Origin: Actinomycetes bacterium
GTDB lineage: Bacteria > Actinomycetota > Actinomycetes > Propionibacteriales > Propionibacteriaceae
Assembly: GCA_023393755.1 (NCBI GenBank)
Contig: JAEXCA010000171.1
Location: 1 to 50,982 of the forward strand
Direction of reading: 5' to 3'
DNA length: 50,982 nt
Below, piece by piece: positions 37,024 through 45,372 of the stretch (position 1 is the first letter of the stretch; every line of letters begins with the position of its first letter). The translations under genes and the position numbers were made by a program. The notes beneath the pieces are model-generated. The model saw only the letters and a program-made list of their open reading frames with translations. It did no database searches and was not told the origin of the DNA.

Positions 37024-39540
37024 ATGCCGACCCCAGCCCGCCGGATTCCGCTGAACACCTACCGGCTGCAACTCCACGCCGGCTTCACCTTCGCCGAGGC
37101 CGCTGAGCAGCTGGACTACCTGGTCGACCTGGGCATCACCGACCTCTATCTCTCGCCGATCCTGGAGGCGGTCCCGGGCTCCACCCACGGCTACGACGTG
37201 GTCGATCCCACCCGGATCTCGGAGGAACGCGGCGGACGCGCCGGCTTCGAGAGCCTGGCGGACGCGGCGCACGCCCGGGGACTGGGGGTGGTCGTCGACA
37301 TCGTCCCCAATCACATGGCGATCCCCACCCCACTGTCGCTGAACCCCGCGCTCTGGTCGGCGCTGCGGGACGGCACCGGGTCCCCCTACGCGGCCTGGTT
37401 CGACATCGAGCCCGATGCCCCACTGGTGCTGCCCAACGTGGTGCTGGACGGCGACGGCGATCCGCTCCCCGCCCTGATCGACGCCGGACGGCTGCGCTTC
37501 GGCGACCTGACCAGCCCGGACGGCGGCACCGAGCGCGTCCTGACCCTGGACGGACAGCCCTACCCGCTGGCCCCCGGGACGGAGCGGCTCCCGCTCGCCG
37601 AGGCGGTGGCGAGCCAGCGGTACTCGCTGCAGCGCTGGCAGGGCAACCACACCCGGCTCACCCACCGCCGCTTCTTCGACATCGTCACGCTGATCGGGGT
37701 GCGGCAGGAGCTCCCCGAGGTGTTCGACGCCACCCACGCCCTGCTTCTGGAGCTGTTCGAACAGGGCCACATCGACGGCTTCCGGGTCGATCACCCCGAC
37801 GGGCTCGCGAACCCCCGGGGCTACTTCGAACGGCTCCATGCGGCCACCTCCGGAGCCTGGGTGGTGGCCGAGAAGATCCTGTCCGGGGAGGAACTGCTGC
37901 CCACCGACTGGCCGGTCGCCGGCACCACCGGCTACGAGGCCGCCTGGCGCTTCGACGCCGTCCAACTCGACCCGGACGCCGCCACGGCGCTGGCCGGGCT
38001 GGCCAGGCGCACCGACGAGCAACCGGCCGAGAGCTGGGACGAGGTCGCCGGCGAAGCCAAGCGGTTCGTCGCCGACGGCTCGCTGGCGATCGATGTCGAC
38101 CGGCTGATCGGGCTGGTCGCCCGGATCGACCCGGGCCTGCCCACCGAGGAGGTTCGGCTCTGCCTGCGTGAGTTCCTGGTGGGACTGGACCGGTACCGGG
38201 CCTACGTCCAGCCGGGCGAGCCGCTCGGGATCGAGGACGCCACCGTGCTGGCCGCCGCCGCGACCCGGGCCCAGTCCGGCCTGCCCGAACCCCTGCACCC
38301 GGTGCTCGTCCGACTGCACGACCTCGCTGCCGGTCGGGCGATCCCGGGCAACCCCGATGAGCGGCGCGCGGCCGCGAACGAGTTCGTCGTCCGGTTCCAG
38401 CAGGTGACCGGCGCACTGATGGCCAAGGGCGTGGAGGACACCGCCTTCTACCGCTGGACCCGGCTGCTCACCCTCTGCGACGTCGGCGGCGACCCGGACG
38501 CCTTCGGCCTCACCCCCACCGCGCTGCACGACTGGCTCGGTCGGGTGAACGCCGGCTGGCCGGCCACCATGTCGCTGGGCTCGACCCACGACTCCAAGCG
38601 CAGCGAGGACGTCCGCGCCCGGATCGCGGCGATCAGCGAGTACCCCGACGAATGGACGGAGCTGGTGACCAGGCTCGCCCCGCTGGCCGACGATTTCCCC
38701 GCGCCGATCCGGACGATCCTGTGGCAGACCCTGGCGGGCACCTGGACGGACGGCCCGATCGCGGCCGACCGGATCGCCGCCCACTGCGTCAAGGCCGGCC
38801 GGGAGCAGAAGCTGTGGACCTCCTGGGTCTCCCCCGCCGTCAGGCTCGAACAGCGGATCGCGGGGGCCATACCCGGGCTGCTGGCGGACCCGTTGCTCCA
38901 GCAGGCCTTCGCCGACTGGGTCGAACTCACCCGTGAGGCGGTCCGCACCAACACCCTGGCCACCAAGCTGGTCCAGCTCACCGCCCTCGGCGTCGCCGAC
39001 CTCTACCAGGGTCAGGAGACCGTCCGGCTCAGCCTGACCGACCCGGACAACCGGCGTCCGGTGGACTTCCAGGCCCTGAACCAGCTCCTGGCCACCGCCG
39101 GCCCCGGCCCTGCTGTGCACTTTCTGCCAAACAACGACCCCAGCCGACAAATACGTCGGCCCGAGGCACTATCTGGCGAAAAGTGCACGGGTGCGGGGAG
39201 CAGCGTTCTCGAAGCAGAGAAGCTCCACCTCACCCACCTCGCCCTCCACCTCCGGCAACGGCACCCCGAGGCCTTCCAGGACGGCAGCTACCTGCCGCTC
39301 ACCTCCAGCACCGGCTTCGCCTGGGGGTTCGCCCGCGGGGACGAGCCCGCCGCGGTGACCATCGCCACCCGGCTGCCGCGCCGCCGCGAGCGGGCCGGCG
39401 GCCGGCAGCCCACCGATCAACTCACCCTGCCGCAGGGCACCTGGCGCAACCTGCTGACCGGCGGTGAGCACCCCGGCACCTTCCAACCGGGCACTGACCT
39501 GGGGGGTTGGCCGGTGGCATTACTGGAGCGGATCGGGTGA
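37024..39540 (+). CDS. treY: Malto-oligosyltrehalose synthase
   Basis: 838 residues, ATG with GGAGGGAG just upstream. The GH13 barrel shows NTYRLQLHAGFTF, YLSPILEA, GSTHGYDVVDPT, VDIVPNHM, the nucleophile region DGFRVDHPDGL (near residue 250), the acid in VVAEKIL, and STHDSKRSEDVRAR near residue 525. The enzyme converts the reducing-end alpha-1,4 bond of maltodextrins to alpha-1,1, the first step of TreY/TreZ trehalose synthesis. About residues 698-722 come from palindromic repeat P1 (39115-39188) inserted in frame after the catalytic barrel. The usual treZ and treX neighbours are absent here. Confidence 0.95.
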   Translation: MPTPARRIPLNTYRLQLHAGFTFAEAAEQLDYLVDLGITDLYLSPILEAVPGSTHGYDVVDPTRISEERGGRAGFESLADAAHARGLGVVVDIVPNHMAIPTPLSLNPALWSALRDGTGSPYAAWFDIEPDAPLVLPNVVLDGDGDPLPALIDAGRLRFGDLTSPDGGTERVLTLDGQPYPLAPGTERLPLAEAVASQRYSLQRWQGNHTRLTHRRFFDIVTLIGVRQELPEVFDATHALLLELFEQGHIDGFRVDHPDGLANPRGYFERLHAATSGAWVVAEKILSGEELLPTDWPVAGTTGYEAAWRFDAVQLDPDAATALAGLARRTDEQPAESWDEVAGEAKRFVADGSLAIDVDRLIGLVARIDPGLPTEEVRLCLREFLVGLDRYRAYVQPGEPLGIEDATVLAAAATRAQSGLPEPLHPVLVRLHDLAAGRAIPGNPDERRAAANEFVVRFQQVTGALMAKGVEDTAFYRWTRLLTLCDVGGDPDAFGLTPTALHDWLGRVNAGWPATMSLGSTHDSKRSEDVRARIAAISEYPDEWTELVTRLAPLADDFPAPIRTILWQTLAGTWTDGPIAADRIAAHCVKAGREQKLWTSWVSPAVRLEQRIAGAIPGLLADPLLQQAFADWVELTREAVRTNTLATKLVQLTALGVADLYQGQETVRLSLTDPDNRRPVDFQALNQLLATAGPGPAVHFLPNNDPSRQIRRPEALSGEKCTGAGSSVLEAEKLHLTHLALHLRQRHPEAFQDGSYLPLTSSTGFAWGFARGDEPAAVTIATRLPRRRERAGGRQPTDQLTLPQGTWRNLLTGGEHPGTFQPGTDLGGWPVALLERIG
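39115..39188. repeat. Palindromic repeat family P1, copy 3 (in frame inside treY)
   Basis: Ends GTGCACTTTCTGCCAAACA and, on the opposite strand, GTGCACTTTTCGCCAGATA. A central GCCGAC/GTCGGC hairpin. It adds roughly 25 residues to the protein without breaking the frame. Confidence 0.8.
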
Positions 39541-39630
39541 TCACCGCGCCGACCCGCCGTCACCCCAGTACGCTGGGGTCTTCGCGGCTGGATAGTCTGG
39601 AAGTCGTACACCAGGCCTAGGGAGGTGCTC

Positions 39631-40341
39631 GTGGGGGTCTTCGACCGCGTGGAGCGCACATTGGAGAACGCCGTCAGCGGCGCCTTCGCGCGCGCCTTCA
39701 AGGGTGACGTCCAGCCCGTCGAGATCACCGCCCGGCTGCAACGCGAGCTCGACCGCGAGGCCAAGCTGCTCGACCGCACCCGCAAGCTGGTTCCGAACGA
39801 CTTCCGGATCGGGCTCTCCACCCACGACTACGAGCGGCTGACGCCCTACTCCAAGACGCTCAACTCCGAGATCGTGCCGCAACTGCGCGACTACGCCACC
39901 GAGCGTGGCTACCTGTTCAACGGCCCGGTCACGATCGAGTACAGCCTGGACGAGTCGCTGCCGGTCGGCCGGTTCACCGTCGCCTCCGCCGCGGTCGCCG
40001 GGGTGGACGCCGAGCCGGCCACCCCGTCCGAGATCCGGCAGGCGGCGCTGGTGGTCGAGGTCAACGGCGTCCGGCATCCGCTCAACCCACCCGGCCTGAC
40101 CATCGGACGCGGCACCGACGCCGACCTGCGGATCAACGACCCCGGCGTCTCCCGGCTGCACGCCCGGATCGTGGTCGACAGTCCGTTCGCCCCGCAGCAG
40201 CTCCGGATCGAGGACATGGGCTCGACCAACGGCATCGTGGTGGACGGCCAGCGGGTGCGGCAGGCGACCCTCGCGCAGGGAAGCCGGATCGAGATCGGCT
40301 CCACCCGCCTGACGATCGTCTCACCCCTGGCCGATGTCTGA
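39631..40341 (+). CDS. fhaA: FHA domain protein FhaA-like (DUF3662-FHA)
   Basis: 236 residues. I chose GTG 39631 since GGAGG is at 39621-39625. The N-terminal DUF3662 domain begins VGVFDRVERTLENAVSGAFARAFKG. The FHA domain is about residues 150-230, with IGRGTDADLRINDPGVSRLHARI and GSTNGIVVDG giving the phosphothreonine-binding Arg, Ser-x-x-His and Asn. The M. tuberculosis FhaA links PknB signalling to peptidoglycan precursor export. It is shorter than the mycobacterial form, lacking a long central linker. First gene of the division/signalling operon; it overlaps fhaB by 8 bases. Confidence 0.9.
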   Translation: MGVFDRVERTLENAVSGAFARAFKGDVQPVEITARLQRELDREAKLLDRTRKLVPNDFRIGLSTHDYERLTPYSKTLNSEIVPQLRDYATERGYLFNGPVTIEYSLDESLPVGRFTVASAAVAGVDAEPATPSEIRQAALVVEVNGVRHPLNPPGLTIGRGTDADLRINDPGVSRLHARIVVDSPFAPQQLRIEDMGSTNGIVVDGQRVRQATLAQGSRIEIGSTRLTIVSPLADV

Positions 40342-40813
40342 GCTGGTCGTCCTCGCCCTCAAGCTGGCCTTCCTGGCCGCCCTGTGGCTGTTCATCCTCT
40401 TCGTGGCGAACATCATCCGGACCGACCTGTTCGGCCGCAAGCTGAGCGCCACCGAACTGGCCACCGCGGGCGCCCTGGCCTCCGGCGAGCAACTCCCGAA
40501 GCTCAGCAAGCGGGCCGAACGCAAGCTCCCCCGCACCCTCAAGATCACCCACGGGCCGCAGGCCGGCGTCACCCTGCCGCTCGGCCAGCCGATCCTGATC
40601 GGCCGGGCCACCGACTGCCAGTTGCTGCTGGACGACGACTACGTCTCCACCCGGCACGCCCGGATCACCCTCGGCCCGGCCGGCTACCAGGTCGAGGATC
40701 TGGGGTCCACCAACGGCACCTTCGTGAACAACCAGCGGATCAGCGTCCCCACTCCGATCGGGCCGACCGACGGCGTCCGGATCGGCCGAACCCAGATGGT
40801 GCTGGAAAAGTGA
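40334..40813 (+). CDS. fhaB: FHA domain protein FhaB/FipA-like
   Basis: 159 residues. One N-terminal transmembrane helix (about 3-24) precedes a cytoplasmic FHA domain (about 65-158), with LIGRATDCQLLLDDDYVSTRHARI and GSTNGTFVNN. In mycobacteria the equivalent protein binds phosphorylated FtsZ and helps division under oxidative stress. It overlaps both neighbours and is part of one transcription unit with pstP, rodA, pbpA and pknB. Confidence 0.9.
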   Translation: MSELVVLALKLAFLAALWLFILFVANIIRTDLFGRKLSATELATAGALASGEQLPKLSKRAERKLPRTLKITHGPQAGVTLPLGQPILIGRATDCQLLLDDDYVSTRHARITLGPAGYQVEDLGSTNGTFVNNQRISVPTPIGPTDGVRIGRTQMVLEK

Positions 40814-42228
40814 GCCTGGCGCTGCGCTACCAGGCGCATTCCGAGATCGGGCTGGTTCGCAAGAACAACCAGGATTCGGCCTACGTCTCCCCCACCATGC
40901 TGGTGGTGGCGGACGGGATGGGCGGCGCCGCGGCCGGCGACCTCGCCTCCGCGGTGGCGATCAAGGAACTGCGCGCGGTGGACGGCGACCACACCGGCGA
41001 GGACATGCTGACCGCCTTCGACGACGCGATCAGCAATGCCACCGCCCAGATCGCCGCGCTGGTGAAGTCCGACCGCACGCTCAGCGGGATGGGCTCCACG
41101 GTCTGCGGGGTGATGTTCGACGGCACCCGGCTCGGCCTGGCCAATGTCGGCGATTCCCGCGCCTACCGCTACCGCGACGGCAAGCTCACCCGGCTGACCC
41201 GCGACCACTCCTGGGTGCAGACCCTGGTCGACGAGGGACGGATCACCGAGGCCGAGGCGCTCGAGCATCCGCACCGCTCGCTGATCCTGCGGGTGGTCAA
41301 CGGCCAGCCGCAGAACGTCGCCGATCTCGAACTGGCCGAGGCCGAGGTGGGCGACCGGCTGCTGATCTGCTCCGACGGGCTGTGCGGCATGGTCACCGAC
41401 GCCATGATCGAGGCCGAGCTGACCGGGGAACTGGACGAGGTGCTGCCCCGGCTGGTCGGGCTGGCCCACGACACCGGGGGCTCGGACAACATCACGATCG
41501 TGCTGGCCGACATCGTCGAGGGGGAACGCACCGGCCCCACCGAGGTGCTGGGCGCGGCGGCCAACCTCGACCTGGACGCCCCCTTCGACACCACCACGAT
41601 CCAGCTCCCCGTGCTGGGCGCGGCGGTGGACGAGGATCCGGTCGTCCTGGCCGAACGCGCCCGCTACGCCCCCACCACGAAGGGACGGGTGGCCGCCTGG
41701 CTGAAGGTGACCATCGCCGTCGTGCTCACCCTGGGGCTGATCGCCGGCGGGCTGGGGCTGTGGTACTCCTACACCCAGCGGCAGTTCTACGTCGGCCCGG
41801 AACAGGCCACGGTGGCGATCTTCCGTGGGGTGCCGGACGCGGTGCTGAACCTGCCGCTCTCCAGCCTGGTCGAGGTCGACTCCACCAGGCTGGACGACCT
41901 GCCGCCGGACTACCAGGAGCAGGTGCGTGCCACGATCCCCGCCGAGTCGCTGGAGTCGGCCCGCAGCATCGTGATGGGGCTGCGGCTCAAGGCCCGCGAG
42001 TGCATCGCCCAGCGCGAGGAACGGGCCCGGGCGACCCAGGCCCCGGTCCCGCCGACCAGCACACCCACGTCCTCCACCACACCCACGTCCTCCGGCTCGC
42101 CGTCGCCGACCGGATCGCCCAGCCCGGGGACACCCAGCAACACCCCGGCCACGAGCCCGACGCCGACCACCCCGACCCCGACCGCGAGCCAGTCGCCCAC
42201 GACACCTCCGGCACCCGAGGAGTGCTGA
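40810..42228 (+). CDS. pstP: PP2C-family Ser/Thr phosphatase PstP
   Basis: 472 residues, GTG start overlapping the fhaB stop. The catalytic domain (1-235) holds the metal ligands in RKNNQDSAYV, VVADGMGG, CSDGLCGMV and GGSDNITIVLAD. A transmembrane helix (about 298-320) is followed by an extracellular domain and a Thr/Pro/Ser-rich tail ending in Cys. It removes phosphate from PknB and its targets such as FhaA and penicillin-binding proteins. RKNNQD rather than the more usual RxxNED at the first site is within family variation. Confidence 0.92.
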   Translation: MSLALRYQAHSEIGLVRKNNQDSAYVSPTMLVVADGMGGAAAGDLASAVAIKELRAVDGDHTGEDMLTAFDDAISNATAQIAALVKSDRTLSGMGSTVCGVMFDGTRLGLANVGDSRAYRYRDGKLTRLTRDHSWVQTLVDEGRITEAEALEHPHRSLILRVVNGQPQNVADLELAEAEVGDRLLICSDGLCGMVTDAMIEAELTGELDEVLPRLVGLAHDTGGSDNITIVLADIVEGERTGPTEVLGAAANLDLDAPFDTTTIQLPVLGAAVDEDPVVLAERARYAPTTKGRVAAWLKVTIAVVLTLGLIAGGLGLWYSYTQRQFYVGPEQATVAIFRGVPDAVLNLPLSSLVEVDSTRLDDLPPDYQEQVRATIPAESLESARSIVMGLRLKARECIAQREERARATQAPVPPTSTPTSSTTPTSSGSPSPTGSPSPGTPSNTPATSPTPTTPTPTASQSPTTPPAPEEC

Positions 42229-42229
42229 G

Positions 42230-43804
42230 ATGGCGGATGTCGTCGTCTATCGCAAGCGGCGCGGCGTCGAGCTGTTCATGCTGGTGCTGGCGCTGGCGAT
42301 CGTGCTCGGCGGCTACTTCCTGATCCACCTCGACACCGAGGGCGAGCTCCCGCCCGGCTGGCCGTGGGCGGTGGTGATCGGCGTCGTTCTCACCGGGCTG
42401 GCCCACGGCATCGTCCGCTGGCGGCTGCCCTACGCCGATCCGCTGATCCTGCCGATGGTGGTGCTGCTGAACGGGCTCGGACTGGCGATGATCCACCGGC
42501 TCGACCTGGCCGACGGCAAGCACTCGGCCGAACTGCAGCTCACCTGGACGGCGGTGGCGATCGTCGCCTTCTGCGCGGTGGTGGTGCTGCTGCGCGACTA
42601 CCGGGTGCTGAACGCCTACCCGTACCTGCTGTTCCTGGCCGGCCTGATCCTGCTGCTGCTGCCGATGGTGCCCGGGCTGGGCAAGGAGAACCACGGCGCC
42701 CGGATCTGGATCCAGTTCGGCTCCTACAGCTTCCAGCCCGCCGAGCTGGCGAAGATCGTGCTGTCGGTGGCCTTCGCCGCGTACCTGGTGGAGAAGAAGG
42801 ACGTCCTGGCGCTGGCCGGCGGCAAGCTCGGCCGGATCGTGCTCCCCCGGCCCCGCGACCTCGGCCCAATCCTGGTGATGTGGCTGGCCAGCATGGCCGT
42901 CCTGGTGTTCCAGAAGGATCTGGGCACCTCGCTGCTGTTCTTCGGGCTGTTCGTCACCATGCTCTACATCGCCACCGAGCGCTCCGGCTGGCCGATCATC
43001 GGCCTCACCCTGTTCGGCGCCGGCGCCTACGCCGCCTTCCTCACCTTCGGCCACGTCCAGACCCGGGTGACCGCCTGGCTCGACCCGTTCTCCGACTACG
43101 ACAGCAACTTCCAGGTGATCCAGGGGCAGTTCGGCTTCGCCTGGGGCGGGCTGTTCGGTACCGGCTGGGGATTGGGCCAGCCGCACCGCACCCCGCTGGC
43201 CAAGAGCGACTTCATCTCGGCCGCGATCGGGGAGGAACTCGGCCTGGTCGGGTTGATGGCGGTGGTGCTGCTCTACGGGCTGATCGTGACCCGGGGGATG
43301 CGGGCCGCGCTGGGCGCCCGGGATCCGTTCGGGAAGCTGCTGGCCGCCGGGGTCTCGTTCGTCTTCGCCATCCAGGTCTTCGCCATCCTCGGCGGCGTCA
43401 CCCGGCTGCTGCCGCTGACCGGCCTGACCACCCCGTTCATGTCCCAGGGCGGCTCCTCGCTGGTGGCGAACTGGATGCTGTTCGGGATGCTGCTGGCGAT
43501 CACCCACCAGGTCCGCCGGCCCGCCCTGGAGCCGGCCGGCACCAATCCGGTCGCGTCCCTCTCCGAGGAACCCACCATGCTGGTGAAGACCGGCCCACCC
43601 CGCCCGGAGCCGCCGGCCTCGCTCAACGAACCGCACCCCGACGTCGAGTCGGACACCGAGACGACGATCGTCACCGGCCCGCCGGCCGGGACGGATGCTC
43701 CGGAGCCGCCGCCGTCCCCGACGTCCCCCGCCGACAACCCGCCCGAGGCGGCGGCGCTGGACGACCTCTCGGAGTCGATCTTCCGGCCGGGAGGTGGCCG
43801 ATGA
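42230..43804 (+). CDS. rodA: FtsW/RodA/SpoVE family peptidoglycan polymerase
   Basis: 524 residues with about ten to twelve transmembrane helices, one base after pstP. SEDS hallmarks: IHRLDLADG, WIQFGSYSFQPAELAKI, FQKDLGTSLLFFGLF, SDFISAAIGEELGLVG and PLTGLTTPFMSQGGSSL. It polymerises glycan strands from lipid II and works with the transpeptidase encoded next. The C-terminal 80 residues are a Pro/Glu/Thr-rich cytoplasmic tail, possibly a kinase target. RodA rather than FtsW is preferred because of the adjacent pbpA. Confidence 0.92.
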   Translation: MADVVVYRKRRGVELFMLVLALAIVLGGYFLIHLDTEGELPPGWPWAVVIGVVLTGLAHGIVRWRLPYADPLILPMVVLLNGLGLAMIHRLDLADGKHSAELQLTWTAVAIVAFCAVVVLLRDYRVLNAYPYLLFLAGLILLLLPMVPGLGKENHGARIWIQFGSYSFQPAELAKIVLSVAFAAYLVEKKDVLALAGGKLGRIVLPRPRDLGPILVMWLASMAVLVFQKDLGTSLLFFGLFVTMLYIATERSGWPIIGLTLFGAGAYAAFLTFGHVQTRVTAWLDPFSDYDSNFQVIQGQFGFAWGGLFGTGWGLGQPHRTPLAKSDFISAAIGEELGLVGLMAVVLLYGLIVTRGMRAALGARDPFGKLLAAGVSFVFAIQVFAILGGVTRLLPLTGLTTPFMSQGGSSLVANWMLFGMLLAITHQVRRPALEPAGTNPVASLSEEPTMLVKTGPPRPEPPASLNEPHPDVESDTETTIVTGPPAGTDAPEPPPSPTSPADNPPEAAALDDLSESIFRPGGGR

Positions 43805-45219
43805 ACGGCCCGATCCGCCGGGTGGCGGTCGCCGCGATGGTGATGTTCACCGCGCTGCTGCTGAACGTAAGCGCCGGCTACCTGCTGCGCACCGACTCAC
43901 TGAACAACCGGCCGGAGAACCGTCGGGTGACCGATGCCCGGTTCGCCCAGGACCGCGGCCCGATCATGGTCGGCAACGCGCCGATCGCCAAGTCCGAACC
44001 GGTCAAGGACCAGTACCGGTTCCAGCGCAGCTACCCCTCCGGCAAGCTGTACGCCCCGGTCACCGGGTTCCACAGCTACTACTACGGGACGTCCGGGCTG
44101 GAGAACTCCTACTCCGAGCAGTTGATCGGGGTGGACGACTCCCAGTTCCTCGACCGGCTGGTCAACCTGCTCGCCGGGGCGACCCCGCGGGGGGCGACGG
44201 TCGAGACCACGCTGAACGCCGCCGCCCAGCGGGCCGCCTGGGACGGCCTGGACGGCCGCAAGGGCGCGGTGGTCGCGATCGACACCAAGACCGGCGCCGT
44301 CCGGGCCCTGGTGACCAGCCCGAGCTACGACCCCAACCGGCTGGCCAGCCACGACCTGAAGTCGACCCGGACGGCCTGGGAGGAACTGAACGCCGACAAG
44401 GCCCGGCCGATGGCCAACCGGGCGACCCGGGAGATCTATCCGCCGGGCTCGACCTTCAAGCTGATCACCGCGGCGGCCGCGCTGGAATCCGGGATGTCGC
44501 CGACCACCGAGATCGACGCCTCGGCGTTCAAGCTGCCCGGCTCGACGGTGATGATCCGCGGCAACTGCGGCGGCAGCCGGATCAGCCTGACCGACGCGCT
44601 GGAGGTCTCCTGCAACCCCGGGTTCGCCCGGCTGGGGGTCGAACTGGGCGCCGACGCGCTGCGCGAGCAGGCCGAGCGGTTCGGCTTCGGTCAGACCTTC
44701 CTGGACGAGATCGGCTCCGCCGCCAGCCGGTTCCCGGCCGAACCCGACGACGCGCAGACCGGGATGAGCGCGATCGGCGCCTTCGAGGTGGCCGCCACCC
44801 CGCTGCAGATGGCCATGGTCGCCGCGGCGATCCAGAACGGCGGCGTGGTGATGGAGCCGTACCTGGTGGAGAGCGTGGTCACCCACGACCTGCGGACGAT
44901 CAGCCAGGCCAGCCCGCGGCAGCACGGGACGGCGGTCAGCCGTGCGGTGGCCGACTCGCTGCACGACATGATGGTGTCGGTGGTGCAGCACGGCACCGGC
45001 CGGCGCGCCCAGATCTCCGGGCTGACCATCGGCGGCAAGACCGGAACCGCGGTGACCGGCGACGAGCGTCGTCCGTACGCCTGGTTCACCGCCTTCGCCG
45101 ACGAACTCGACCTGGCGGTCTGCATCTTCATCGAGGACGCCGAGATCCCCGCCACCGACATCGCCGGCGGCACCCTGGCGGCGCCGATCGCCAAGGCCGT
45201 GATCGAGGCCATGCGATGA
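43801..45219 (+). CDS. pbpA: Penicillin-binding protein PbpA (class B transpeptidase)
   Basis: 472 residues, start overlapping rodA by 4 bases. A single N-terminal signal anchor (about 10-28), a dimerisation region with NRRVTDARFAQDRGPI, and a transpeptidase domain from about residue 155. Active-site motifs: STFKL (catalytic Ser, Lys), SCN, and GKTGTAV. It cross-links peptidoglycan together with the RodA polymerase. In mycobacteria PbpA is phosphorylated by PknB and affects septation. Confidence 0.93.
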   Translation: MNGPIRRVAVAAMVMFTALLLNVSAGYLLRTDSLNNRPENRRVTDARFAQDRGPIMVGNAPIAKSEPVKDQYRFQRSYPSGKLYAPVTGFHSYYYGTSGLENSYSEQLIGVDDSQFLDRLVNLLAGATPRGATVETTLNAAAQRAAWDGLDGRKGAVVAIDTKTGAVRALVTSPSYDPNRLASHDLKSTRTAWEELNADKARPMANRATREIYPPGSTFKLITAAAALESGMSPTTEIDASAFKLPGSTVMIRGNCGGSRISLTDALEVSCNPGFARLGVELGADALREQAERFGFGQTFLDEIGSAASRFPAEPDDAQTGMSAIGAFEVAATPLQMAMVAAAIQNGGVVMEPYLVESVVTHDLRTISQASPRQHGTAVSRAVADSLHDMMVSVVQHGTGRRAQISGLTIGGKTGTAVTGDERRPYAWFTAFADELDLAVCIFIEDAEIPATDIAGGTLAAPIAKAVIEAMR

Positions 45220-45372
45220 GGCGACACGATCCGCTGCGGGCGTGCCCAGGGACGGGTGCTGGTCGATCGACGCCGCCGTCACGGCATGGTTCTTGGGCGA
45301 GGTTCAGGAACGTCAGTCACAATGGAGGGCGACTCGCGCCGGTTCGCGGCGACGGGCTGAAAGGATGTGCCG

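Noticed and set aside
41910..42200. 96-residue Val/Gly-rich minus-strand frame
   Set aside because: Shadow of the Thr/Pro/Ser tail codons of pstP.
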